A stretch of 31,772 nucleotides of DNA from Bacteroidota bacterium (lineage in GTDB: Bacteria; Bacteroidota; Ignavibacteria; Tepidaquicellales; Tepidaquicellaceae): assembly GCA_023429265.1 (NCBI GenBank), contig JAEYVS010000081.1, forward strand, positions 1 through 31,772, read 5' to 3'. Under the pieces are notes generated by a model, which ran no database searches, had not been told where the DNA came from, and saw nothing but the letters and a program-made list of their open reading frames with translations. Position 1 is the stretch's first letter; every line of letters starts with the position of its first letter. Shown here piece by piece: positions 15,734 to 23,627 of this stretch. The translations under genes and the position numbers were made by a program.

Positions 15734-18322
15734 ATGAATCCCGGAGAACCCAAATTTAAATTCAAAGAACTCAAAGTTTACGCCGAAAATGAGTGGCTCA
15801 TTAATAGCACCAAAAAATACCGGCAGGTATTCGAGGAAGCCGAAGTCACATACATCGACGCCGAATTTTCCGCGTATAATAAGCTTTTTGATGAGGAAGA
15901 CTGGGAAATAGACGTCATATTTAAAGCCTTTGACGGAAAAGGCGCGCTCCTTGCCGAGATACCCCTCAAAAAGAATGTGACAAAAGATCAGAACATAATA
16001 TATCTCCGCCAGGGTTGGGGAAATAAGAACCCCGGGGCTTACTGGAAAAGAGGAGCATATAGATGGGAAGTCTGGTCCAATGGCGCAATTGTGGGTTCCA
16101 CAAACTTCTACGTCGAAAACGAAGGAGAAGTGACCCGTGAGAATAATCCGTACCTGAAGATGAAGTCCATTCGCCTGTATGAAGGAGCGGATGCGATTGT
16201 TAGCGATAAAAAATTCTTTAAGCAGTTCGACCAGAAATCAACCCGCTTCATATGGTTCGAATTCACTGCAGAAAATCTCGTCAAAGACAAAGATTACTGG
16301 GCGTGTGAGTTATTCTCTAATTTTCGCACCGAAATAGGTGAACACAAAGGCGGCAATACTAAGTTCAGATTTGTTTACAAAAACGAGGATACTTTCACTA
16401 TCACCGGCGGGTGGGGAAGCGATAATCCCGGTACCTGGTATAATGGAAAATATGTTCTCGAAATTTTCTTTATGGAGACACTGCTTCTCAGGCTTCCATT
16501 TCATATCGGGGAGGGTAATATCGAGGCTACGGATGAGGATTATTTGAATAGTACCGTTGAACAGGAAATAAAACAGAATGAAGAAAAAGAAGAGCCGACC
16601 GAAGAAGATTTTCAAAAAGCTTTCCTGGAGCTGGATGAGCTCATAGGCCTCACACAGATAAAAGACCGCATAAGGGAATATACAGATTACGTGAAATTCC
16701 TCAAGATACGCAGTGAAAAGGGTCTCGACAAAGGCGCAAATATCAGCCTCCACGCGGTATTCACGGGAAATCCCGGAACCGGTAAAACAAAGGTAGCCAC
16801 GCTTCTTGGAAGAATCTATAAATCCCTCGGCTTGCTGTCAAAAGGACACGTCCACGAGGTGGACAGGGAAACCCTTGTAGGGAAATACATCGGTCATACC
16901 GCTCCAATGGTTAAGGAGGCAATTAAAGCCGCCCGCGGAGGAATACTGTTCATCGATGAAGCTTATGCTCTTTACAGGGGAGATGATGACTCCAGGGATT
17001 ACGGGCAGGAGGTAATTGAAATTCTGCTTAAAGAAATGTCCGATGGTGACGGCGACCTTGCAATTATTGTTGCGGGTTATCCGCAGGAGATGATGACATT
17101 CCTCGAATCAAACCCGGGCCTTAAATCGCGTTTTAATATGCATTACCACTTCCCTGATTACACTCCCCAGGAGCTCAGGGATATTGCGTTATTCCACGCC
17201 GGAAAAACTAATGTGATAATTCAGCCGGAAGCTCTCGAATTAATGTACGAGTCGATGGTCGAGGCTTACAGGAATAGGGATAAAACATTTGGAAATGCGC
17301 GTTTTGCTATCGGGCTTGTTGAGGAAGCAAAGATGAAGATGGGTTTGAGACTCGTAAAACAAAAAGGCGTGGAAAATCTGACCGAGGACGAACTCTCCAC
17401 TATTACTGCGGCTGACGTTGAAAGCCTATTTAAAGGGGTCAGAGCAAATATCGCTGATATTCCCGTCGATGAAGACCTTCTCCGTGATGCCCTGATAAAG
17501 CTTCACGCACTGCTCGGTCTCGAAAACATCAAGAAAGAAATTGATGAGATTATAAAGCTGGTAAGATATTACCGGGAAACCGGCAAGAATGTCCGCGAAA
17601 TATTCTCTCTCCACTCGGTATTTGTCGGAAACCCGGGAACGGGAAAGACCACCGTAGCCCGTATCCTTGCCGAAATATATAAAGCTCTCGGCATCCTGGA
17701 ACGGGGCCACCTCATAGAATGTGACAGGGGCAGTCTGGTCGGCGGGTATGTCGGACAGACCGCAATAAAGACCTCCGAGATGCTCGATAAAGCAATGGGA
17801 GGAGTTCTATTCATAGATGAAGCATACTCTCTCAGTATGGGTGGAGAAAATGATTTCGGAAGGGAAGCCATCGAAACCATACTCAAAAGGATGGAAGACA
17901 GAAGAGGAGAGTTTGCGGTTATGGTGGCAGGATATCCCCAGGAGATGCAGTTCTTCCTTCAGTCCAACCCCGGGCTGAAGTCCCGTTTTGATAAGGTTTT
18001 TGAATTCCCCGATTTTACCTCGGAGGAAATGTTCACTATAGCTGTGGGAATGTTTGCTACTCACGATCTGGAAATGGACAAAGAAGCTTCAGAACATCTG
18101 AAAAACTTTCTTGCTGTTATGGATAAAAACCGTGACAGGTATTTCGGGAATGCCCGGGAGGTCAGAAAGCTCGTGGAGGAAGCATCCAAAAATCAGCATC
18201 TGCGTGTCATTGACCTGCCTAAGGAAAAAAGAAAAGGCAAGGTAATGAAAACCGTAACCCTGGACGATCTTAAGGAATTCGATCCCTCGAAGTTCAAATC
18301 CAAGCCTAAAATGGGATTCTAA
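15734..18322 (+). CDS. Tandem AAA+ ATPase (CbbX/SpoVK-like) with duplicated N-terminal beta domain
   Basis: This 862-residue protein has two complete CbbX/SpoVK-type AAA+ modules. Module 1: Walker A GNPGTGKT (345-352), pore-loop region GKYIGHT (383-389), Walker B ILFIDEA (404-410), and Arg466 in NPGLKSR as arginine finger. Module 2: Walker A 632-639, GYVGQT (671-676), Walker B VLFIDEA (691-697), and Arg751. Proteins of this family remodel partners, such as red-type Rubisco (CbbX) or type VII secretion parts (EccA). No Rubisco or secretion gene is in the window. Residues 1-265 consist of two copies of a beta-rich domain of about 130 residues, each ending in a GWG-x-x-NPG-x-(Y/W)-x-x-G-x-Y pattern (94-109 and 226-240). 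I cannot assign this domain; it probably binds the client. An acidic, Glu-rich linker (275-295) joins it to the ATPase. No membrane segment. It stands alone and ends at a clear terminator. Confidence 0.85.
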   Translation: MNPGEPKFKFKELKVYAENEWLINSTKKYRQVFEEAEVTYIDAEFSAYNKLFDEEDWEIDVIFKAFDGKGALLAEIPLKKNVTKDQNIIYLRQGWGNKNPGAYWKRGAYRWEVWSNGAIVGSTNFYVENEGEVTRENNPYLKMKSIRLYEGADAIVSDKKFFKQFDQKSTRFIWFEFTAENLVKDKDYWACELFSNFRTEIGEHKGGNTKFRFVYKNEDTFTITGGWGSDNPGTWYNGKYVLEIFFMETLLLRLPFHIGEGNIEATDEDYLNSTVEQEIKQNEEKEEPTEEDFQKAFLELDELIGLTQIKDRIREYTDYVKFLKIRSEKGLDKGANISLHAVFTGNPGTGKTKVATLLGRIYKSLGLLSKGHVHEVDRETLVGKYIGHTAPMVKEAIKAARGGILFIDEAYALYRGDDDSRDYGQEVIEILLKEMSDGDGDLAIIVAGYPQEMMTFLESNPGLKSRFNMHYHFPDYTPQELRDIALFHAGKTNVIIQPEALELMYESMVEAYRNRDKTFGNARFAIGLVEEAKMKMGLRLVKQKGVENLTEDELSTITAADVESLFKGVRANIADIPVDEDLLRDALIKLHALLGLENIKKEIDEIIKLVRYYRETGKNVREIFSLHSVFVGNPGTGKTTVARILAEIYKALGILERGHLIECDRGSLVGGYVGQTAIKTSEMLDKAMGGVLFIDEAYSLSMGGENDFGREAIETILKRMEDRRGEFAVMVAGYPQEMQFFLQSNPGLKSRFDKVFEFPDFTSEEMFTIAVGMFATHDLEMDKEASEHLKNFLAVMDKNRDRYFGNAREVRKLVEEASKNQHLRVIDLPKEKRKGKVMKTVTLDDLKEFDPSKFKSKPKMGF

Positions 18323-18331
18323 TGTAAATAA

Positions 18332-18360
18332 AAAAACCCCGCGAGTTTTGCGGGGTTTTT
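18332..18360 (+). terminator. intrinsic terminator after the tandem AAA+ gene
   Basis: AAAAACCCCGC (18332-18342) pairs perfectly with GCGGGGTTTTT (18350-18360) around the loop GAGTTTT, leaving a U tract at the 3' end. It begins ten bases after the stop at 18322. The A tract on the other side could also let it act on minus-strand transcripts from the LEA2-like gene. Confidence 0.9.
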
Positions 18361-18431
18361 CGTATGCCAGACCATTCATCTTAAGTGAGTATGAAATGGT
18401 ACTATTACTAAAATATACTAAAATATTTATT

Positions 18432-19061
18432 CTAACGGAATTCCGAATCTACTATCGTTACTTCCTGTCCCGATAAAAAGACTCCGAAAACTTTCATCGA
18501 AGGGACTGCCTTCAGCTGTACTCGGGTAGGTGAACTGTTTAGTCCGCCAAGTGCCAGAGCAAGTTTCAACACTCCGTCATATCCGAGATTCTGAAAGAAA
18601 TCCATCAGGTTAAGTGTCATGCTGATAGGGATTGTTGCGCTCTGTCCTGTTCCTGGCACGATAATTTCATTATCCATTATCCCGCTGATGGTTTGCTTAT
18701 TGTCCACCAGGAGCGTCCAGTCCATTCTTGTAACTGCAGAAGTGGTATTCTGTGAACCACCCGGAGTATTTGGGTTTTTTGCAAGTACATTGACGGTGAA
18801 TTTAGCCGGAAGGTTATTGCTCGCAAATCCGTCCGCCAGTTTTATCCCGTCCATAACCGAAAAATCTGAAATGCTGTTCTTGTTCGAGAGATTGATCCCT
18901 GCAAGTGAAAACCCGTTTATAGAGCCGAGCTTGAATTGAAGCCTGGAAAGATTGGATATCGTGTCGATGGCGGTGCACCCCATATTCAGCTGGGATGATG
19001 CGCCTAATATCGTAAGGAATAAAACCAGGTAGAATATTCTAAATCGTGTAAAGAATCTCAT
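18432..19061 (-). CDS. LEA2-like (WHy-type) putative lipoprotein
   Basis: The N-terminus has a basic start and a hydrophobic stretch to about residue 24, then LNMGC with Cys29. This is an imperfect lipobox, with Leu at -4 instead of -3, so lipidation is likely but not certain. The mature part fits an LEA type 2 beta sandwich: AKFTVNVLAKNPN (a KNPN turn typical of the family), MDWTLLVDNKQTISGIMDNEIIVPGTGQSATIPISMTLNL. Bacterial proteins of this kind are found in the envelope, and their function is unclear. The gene is flanked by the terminator of the AAA+ gene on its 3' side and a long gene-free stretch upstream. No strong promoter match is seen. The ATG at 19061 is the only one that gives a proper signal sequence. 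Confidence 0.65.
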   Translation of the reverse strand: MRFFTRFRIFYLVLFLTILGASSQLNMGCTAIDTISNLSRLQFKLGSINGFSLAGINLSNKNSISDFSVMDGIKLADGFASNNLPAKFTVNVLAKNPNTPGGSQNTTSAVTRMDWTLLVDNKQTISGIMDNEIIVPGTGQSATIPISMTLNLMDFFQNLGYDGVLKLALALGGLNSSPTRVQLKAVPSMKVFGVFLSGQEVTIVDSEFR

Positions 19062-19165
19062 ATTTGGAAAGTTTAATTTAAGTTATGCGTGCTAAGGAAA
19101 TATAAAGGAAATGAATGAATTTTAAAAGAATGTAATGAAGGAAGAATTTAATAAATTGTGCAGGC

Positions 19166-19181
19166 GAGGTCACGTGACCTC
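19166..19181. repeat. 16-bp perfect palindrome with CACGTG core
   Basis: GAGGTCACGTGACCTC is its own reverse complement. It could be a protein-binding site or a hairpin. It lies about 105 bases upstream of the LEA2-like gene and is followed by a short T run on the plus strand, but no plus-strand gene ends there. Confidence 0.6.
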
Positions 19182-19205
19182 ACAATTTTTAATGTTTATA
19201 AGCCC

Positions 19206-19234
19206 CGTCAGAGTCTACGACAGGGACTCTGACG
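19206..19234. repeat. palindrome shared with 15463-15489
   Basis: CGTCAGAGTC (19206-19215) and GACTCTGACG (19225-19234) pair perfectly around TACGACAGG. The loop also resembles the other copy (TCGACAG), which supports common origin rather than chance. Confidence 0.8.
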
Positions 19235-19286
19235 ATCAAAACCAGTCTCTGGCAGTTGTTGGGGTTAAAAATTATTAATTTTCCTC

Positions 19287-19317
19287 TTGACAGTAAACGT
19301 AAATATTACTATATTTA
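19287..19317 (+). promoter_or_regulatory. orphan promoter (TTG-N20-TATATTTA)
   Basis: TTG (19287-19289), 20 bases, then TATATTTA (19310-19317) match the Bacteroidota consensus except for the last base. Read as a sigma-70 promoter it is also strong: TTGACA, 17 bases, TATATT. The predicted start is near 19323, about 20 bases before the ATG at 19343. Confidence 0.5.
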
Positions 19318-19342
19318 TAATGCAAAACGTAACATCTCCGCA

Positions 19343-19489
19343 ATGAAGGTATGCGTTTATGAAAACTGGAAAGCTACTACAAATTTAGATTTTCCCGCTG
19401 TTTTTGGTGTTATCACCAACAACCAAAAAACACTTAAATTCTATTTTTACAACAACGCAAAAAAAAATCATCACAACGAATGTTGTTAA
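19343..19489 (+). CDS. possible 48-residue small protein (or small RNA locus)
   Basis: An ATG about 20 bases after a good promoter opens a 48-codon frame ending at TAA 19487-19489. The product (starting MKVCVYENWKATTNLDF, ending NHHNECC) has three Cys and two His but matches nothing I know, and the base composition is like untranslated A/T-rich DNA. A hairpin TTGGTG-TTAT-CACCAA lies inside it at about 19405-19420, so a non-coding RNA is just as likely. I list it because of the promoter only. Confidence 0.22.
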   Translation: MKVCVYENWKATTNLDFPAVFGVITNNQKTLKFYFYNNAKKNHHNECC

Positions 19490-19601
19490 CAAATTATTGT
19501 AAAATCAAACCAAATTTCTTAATGAAAACGAAATAATTTTTAAATGAATGAAAAATCAACCACGCAATTTATTTCTAAAATCCATCTCCAAAGTTTAGAA
19601 C

Positions 19602-19622
19602 TTAAACTTTAAACTTTTAACT
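19602..19622. repeat. 21-nt A/T-rich motif, copy 2
   Basis: Same orientation and 19 of 21 bases identical to 15623-15643. It lies 30 bases downstream of the stop codon of the first SLC13 permease. Confidence 0.5.
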
Positions 19623-19651
19623 AAAGTATTGTTCTTTGAAATAAAATAATC

Positions 19652-21448
19652 TTAATAAAAGATTATCAAAAGAAGTGTAACAACAACACCGGTAATTATC
19701 GTAAGTGGAAATCCTACTCTCATAAAATCTTTGAACGTATATCCGCCGGCGCCCATTACCAGCATATTTGATTGCTGGGATATGGGTGTAATGAATCCTG
19801 TCGATGCTCCAAAAGCTACGGTCAGCATTAGAATGTAAGGGTCCATCCCGTGCGATAGCCCGGCTTTTAAAGCTATCGAGCCTATTATTGCTGCTGAGGC
19901 TATGTTCGGGATTGCCGAACAGAATAAGACCATCACGACAAATATCATAAGGATTAAAGGGATTGTACCCAGATCTGCTACAGGGGAAAGAAATCCGGAT
20001 CCGATAAAATCCGCTGCCCCGCTCTTTTCAAGGGCAAGTCCGAGCGGAAGGATTCCCGCCATCAAAAAGATCATCTTCCATTCCACGCTCCTGTATGCCT
20101 GTTCCATCGAGAGACATTTTGTAATTACCATTAAAAGCGCTGCGGAAAGCATTGCAATCGAAACAGGAATGACCTCCGTTACTGCCGCTAAAATTCCAAG
20201 AAGAAGGATTACAAAAGCATAAGGTTTCTTAATGCCACGTGAAAATGTTTCTGTAGTGCTTGTTACTATCAGGTCAGGATCATTTTTAAGGTGGTTTATC
20301 TGGCTCCATTTACCCTGTATTAAAAGCATATCACCTATTTTTAATATCACCTTGCCAACTCCAGTAGTTACCGTTTTTCCTTCACGCCATATCCCGATCA
20401 CATTTGCTCCGTACTTTTCCCGGAAATTAACTTCACTCAGGGAATGTCCTTCAAAGGATGAGCGCGGTGCGATAATTGCTTCGAGCAGTCCTGTATCCTC
20501 ACGCGAAAGATTTATCAGGGAATTGGATTCAGAAGGCTTCAGTCCGAGTGAGAGGCTCTCATCTGCGTTATGCAGAGATTCCACGCTGCCGGTCAGAAGC
20601 ACTCTGTCTTTCGGTAGAAATGTTGTTTCAGGGGGCGGATTTACGATAACGTTTCTTCCTCGCACAATTCCCGCTACATTTACCCCGTAGTATTCTCCGA
20701 GCTTGCTCTCGTCAAGTGTTTTGTATGCTATTTTGCAGTTAGATGATATTCTGGATTCGTATATGATCTCATTGATGTGATAAAGTTTATTAAGCTCTGA
20801 CAGCAGGTCAAATTTTCTCAGGTTTCTTTTGTCGGTTCTCTCAGGCAGTATTTTCTTTCCAATGAAAGCCATGTAAAGTATTCCGATCACGGTTACAATA
20901 GCCCCAATCGGGAAAAAATCGAATAGATTAAATGGCTTAATTCCATTCTGAAGCAGCAGATCGGAAACTATGAGATTTGGGGGTGTACCGATCTGAGTGA
21001 GCATTCCGCCGAGGATACTACCATATGCAAGAGGTATGAGATATTTTGATGCCGGTACTTTGCTTTTGGCGGAAACACTCAATACTGCGGGGAACAGGAT
21101 CGATGCAGCAGCCACATTGTTCATTACACTCGATATGATTGCAACTATCGACATAATCGCAATTATCATTTTAGTCTGATCGCGCCTTCCCAGCCTCCAC
21201 AAAATTCCGCCCATAGTCTCGGAAACACCGGTCTGCTGAAGTCCTTCTGAGATAATGAATATTGCAATAACTGTAATGACGGCTTCATTACTAAAACCAT
21301 CCAGAGCCTCGGTGACAGTCAATAAGCCTGATACCGGAAGAGCTATCAGTATCAGGATCCCAACAAGGTCAGTACGTACCTTGCCGGAAAGAAACAGGAT
21401 GAATGCTGCTCCAAGAATAAAAAGCGCTATTCCAATTTCAAACGTCAT
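19652..21448 (-). CDS. SLC13/DASS-family anion permease with two central RCK-C domains
   Basis: This is an inner-membrane transporter, probably sodium- or proton-coupled, of the divalent anion:cation symporter family. Residues 1-200 and 400-598 are two membrane halves with inverted-repeat signatures: VMNNVAAASILFP followed by GTPPNLIVSD in the first, and AIPNIASAAIIGS followed by ISQQSNMLVMG in the second. The second half lacks the usual SNNAT form. Between them (about 205-385) lie two RCK-C/TrkA-C domains, which probably bind a small ligand or nucleotide. The length of 598 is usual for this type. Its ATG lies inside the 3' end of the upstream hydrolase gene (11 bases overlap), so the two are co-expressed. 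Substrate (dicarboxylate, sulfate or other) cannot be told. Confidence 0.85.
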   Translation of the reverse strand: MTFEIGIALFILGAAFILFLSGKVRTDLVGILILIALPVSGLLTVTEALDGFSNEAVITVIAIFIISEGLQQTGVSETMGGILWRLGRRDQTKMIIAIMSIVAIISSVMNNVAAASILFPAVLSVSAKSKVPASKYLIPLAYGSILGGMLTQIGTPPNLIVSDLLLQNGIKPFNLFDFFPIGAIVTVIGILYMAFIGKKILPERTDKRNLRKFDLLSELNKLYHINEIIYESRISSNCKIAYKTLDESKLGEYYGVNVAGIVRGRNVIVNPPPETTFLPKDRVLLTGSVESLHNADESLSLGLKPSESNSLINLSREDTGLLEAIIAPRSSFEGHSLSEVNFREKYGANVIGIWREGKTVTTGVGKVILKIGDMLLIQGKWSQINHLKNDPDLIVTSTTETFSRGIKKPYAFVILLLGILAAVTEVIPVSIAMLSAALLMVITKCLSMEQAYRSVEWKMIFLMAGILPLGLALEKSGAADFIGSGFLSPVADLGTIPLILMIFVVMVLFCSAIPNIASAAIIGSIALKAGLSHGMDPYILMLTVAFGASTGFITPISQQSNMLVMGAGGYTFKDFMRVGFPLTIITGVVVTLLLIIFY

Positions 21449-22292
21449 TTTTTATAAAGTTAAGCATCAGCGTAATGACATTTTCGAGAGCATCTGTAGT
21501 ATCCTCAAAAGGATGAACCGCTCCGAAGGTATGCCCTGTCTTTTCCATAATTACAAGTTGTTTGGTATCAGCCGTTCCTGCAGTATATAGGGTTTCTGCA
21601 TTAGAATAATCTACAGCAAGGTCTTCAGTACCGTGGACAATAAGCCAGGGAATTTTAATCTCTCCCGCAGCTTTTTCTATGTCGAGTCTGTCCCAATTTT
21701 TTTCGAGATCTTCCAGGAGTGTATAATCAAGCCTCATTTTTTGTTTTGTGCGCATATTCATCACCTCAAAGTATCCGCGCTCCTTCCACTCTTTTTTGTG
21801 GCGTTCTGAGTATCGGTCAAAATCAGATACTGAGGCAAGCGAAATGAGTTTTTTAACGCGTGTATCTTCGGCGGCTTTTAATATTACTATTCCGCCGCCT
21901 CTGGAATGTCCTACCAGAGTTAAATTATCGAAGTCGTAATTGTAATTTTCTTTGTTAGCCTGGAGATAATCAAATATCGAGCCGAGGTCATCGAGTTCAC
22001 GTGAGAATGTGTTTTTTGCGAATAGATCGAGCCTGGAGAATTCCCCCATTGTTTCGGGGGTATCACCTGTTCCGTTGTATGAAAAGTTAAATGCCGTAAC
22101 AAAATTACCGGCAGACGCCACTCGCTCGAACACATAAGGGAAAGATCCCCAGTCTTTAAAGCCTTTAAATCCGTGGCAGAAGACCACAAGCGGTTGCGAT
22201 GCTTCATGTTCTTTAAAATAAAAGTCAGTGTAGAGTATGTCATCGTGAACGTTTTTAATCTCAGCGGGTACTCTTTTTACCGTTTCATCCAT
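21438..22292 (-). CDS. Alpha/beta hydrolase
   Basis: This soluble serine hydrolase of 284 residues has no signal peptide. HGFKGFKDWGSF (40-51) gives the oxyanion-hole region, GHSRGGG (128-134) holds the nucleophile Ser130, Asp224 in VHGTEDLAVDY and His254 in KTGHTFGAVHPF complete the triad. The layout resembles dienelactone hydrolase/YdeN-like or peptidase S9-like esterases; the substrate is unknown. It overlaps the SLC13 permease gene by 11 bases and is its upstream partner, so it may act on something imported or exported by it. The upstream region is shared with the divergent antiporter gene and shows no full promoter match. Confidence 0.85.
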   Translation of the reverse strand: MDETVKRVPAEIKNVHDDILYTDFYFKEHEASQPLVVFCHGFKGFKDWGSFPYVFERVASAGNFVTAFNFSYNGTGDTPETMGEFSRLDLFAKNTFSRELDDLGSIFDYLQANKENYNYDFDNLTLVGHSRGGGIVILKAAEDTRVKKLISLASVSDFDRYSERHKKEWKERGYFEVMNMRTKQKMRLDYTLLEDLEKNWDRLDIEKAAGEIKIPWLIVHGTEDLAVDYSNAETLYTAGTADTKQLVIMEKTGHTFGAVHPFEDTTDALENVITLMLNFIKNDV

Positions 22293-22389
22293 TAGTATAA
22301 TCTTCTTTTGTATTAATTGAATTTAGAAATAGCTATTTTTCCGCTTATGTATTACAAAATATCAAATTAATCCAACTCATTCAAAGTAA

Positions 22390-23586
22390 TTGCTTGATAT
22401 AGAATTAATATTATTTATTATCCCGCTGCTCATAATAGCGTGCATTATCCTCACAAAATTTGTGGATAACGTGGGCATACCTACTTTGATATTATTCATA
22501 GGCATTGGTATGCTGGCGGGTTCTGAAGGACTTGGAGACATTTATTTTGACAATGCAGAGCTGGTTCAGTCAATTGGTATTATTGCTTTGATATATATTC
22601 TATTCGCGGGCGGAATGGATACTAACTGGAATATCGTAAAACCCGCGTTTAAAAATGCCACTTTACTTGCTACGCTGGGAGTTTTAATAACAGCTTTTGC
22701 GATAGGTTTTTTTGCCCACTATTTTTTGGGCTTTCCTTTGTTGGAGGGGATGCTGATGGGAGCGATAATCTCTTCAACGGACGCTTCCGCAGTATTTTCA
22801 ATAATCGGTTCAAGAAATGTAAAACTGAAAGGTGACATAAAGCCTTTGCTCGAGCTCGAGTCAGGCAGCAATGATCCAATGGCTGTTTTCCTGACAATTG
22901 CCATTACGTCTCTCATCGTAGGAGATGAAACCAATCCATTGAACCTGGTTCTGTTGTTTTTTATGCAGATGGGAGTCGGAGCGATAGTGGGAATCTTAAT
23001 GGGAAAAGCGATTTTACATTTCCTGAAGAAATTTACACTTTCATATGAAGGTTTCTATCCTGTATTTGTATTAGCGGGGGCGGCAATGGTATTTGGTCTT
23101 GCTGATCTTTTGAATGGGAGCGGATTTTTAGCGGTATACGTTGCAGGCGTCATACTAGGGTCAAATGATTTTAAGTTTAAGGATTCCATCAGGCGGTTCT
23201 TTGACGGATTTTCCTGGCTTGCTCAGATATGTATGTTCATTACGCTGGGGTTATTTGTTTTTCCTCATGAGATATATCCGATATTCGGCATTGGGATAGT
23301 CGTATCCGCGTTTATTATTCTTATCGCCAGACCACTAAGTGTTTTCATATCGCTGGCATTTTCGAAATACAACCTGCGGGAAAAAACCTTTATATCCTGG
23401 GTGGGACTAAAAGGGGCTGTACCCATAATACTTGCTACCTATCCCCTTGTTGAAAAGCTCCCTGACGCAAACGAGATATTTAACATTATCTTTTTTGTTG
23501 TTGTCATCTCCGTTATGATACAGGGATGGTCTCTGCCACTGGCTGCAAAGATGCTTAAGCTTACCAAAGGTAATGATGAAAGTTAA
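22390..23586 (+). CDS. NhaP2-like (CPA1) cation/proton antiporter without C-terminal RCK domain
   Basis: This inner-membrane K+ or Na+/H+ antiporter has about twelve membrane segments. ISSTDASAVFSI (127-138) with Asp131 and LELESGSNDPMAVFLT (154-169) with Asn161-Asp162 are the CPA1 ion-binding motifs in the form used by NhaP2/CvrA. Those proteins usually run to 500-580 residues with a cytoplasmic RCK-C and a CorC-type domain. This one ends at 398, soon after the last membrane segment, so the regulatory part is absent. The start must be TTG at 22390: the codon just before it is an in-frame TAA, and a later ATG (residue 41) would remove the first membrane segment. A gap of 41 bases leads into the next permease gene. 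Confidence 0.88.
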   Translation: MLDIELILFIIPLLIIACIILTKFVDNVGIPTLILFIGIGMLAGSEGLGDIYFDNAELVQSIGIIALIYILFAGGMDTNWNIVKPAFKNATLLATLGVLITAFAIGFFAHYFLGFPLLEGMLMGAIISSTDASAVFSIIGSRNVKLKGDIKPLLELESGSNDPMAVFLTIAITSLIVGDETNPLNLVLLFFMQMGVGAIVGILMGKAILHFLKKFTLSYEGFYPVFVLAGAAMVFGLADLLNGSGFLAVYVAGVILGSNDFKFKDSIRRFFDGFSWLAQICMFITLGLFVFPHEIYPIFGIGIVVSAFIILIARPLSVFISLAFSKYNLREKTFISWVGLKGAVPIILATYPLVEKLPDANEIFNIIFFVVVISVMIQGWSLPLAAKMLKLTKGNDES

Positions 23587-23627
23587 TTAAATAATTCCTA
23601 TCTTATATCTGAAAAACACTTGTTTAT

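Larger units (their letters stand above)
19062..19651. other. gene-free stretch with palindromes, a promoter and a possible small ORF or RNA
   Basis: This 590-base region is A+T-rich. It holds a 16-bp palindrome (19166-19181), the dispersed palindrome (19206-19234), a promoter match (19287-19317), a 48-codon frame (19343-19489) and the second copy of the 21-nt motif (19602-19622). No tRNA or CRISPR array is visible. Confidence 0.6.

Noticed and set aside
19256..19489. 77-codon ORF as a whole
   Set aside because: Its first 29 codons overlap the promoter at 19287-19317, so a start at 19256 would be upstream of the transcript. Only the part from 19343 is kept, with low confidence.
19646..19666. 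Hairpin ATAATCTT/AAGATTAT at the end of the first SLC13 gene as a terminator
   Set aside because: The stem is almost all A/T, includes the stop codon and is followed by only a broken U run, so it is too weak to call.
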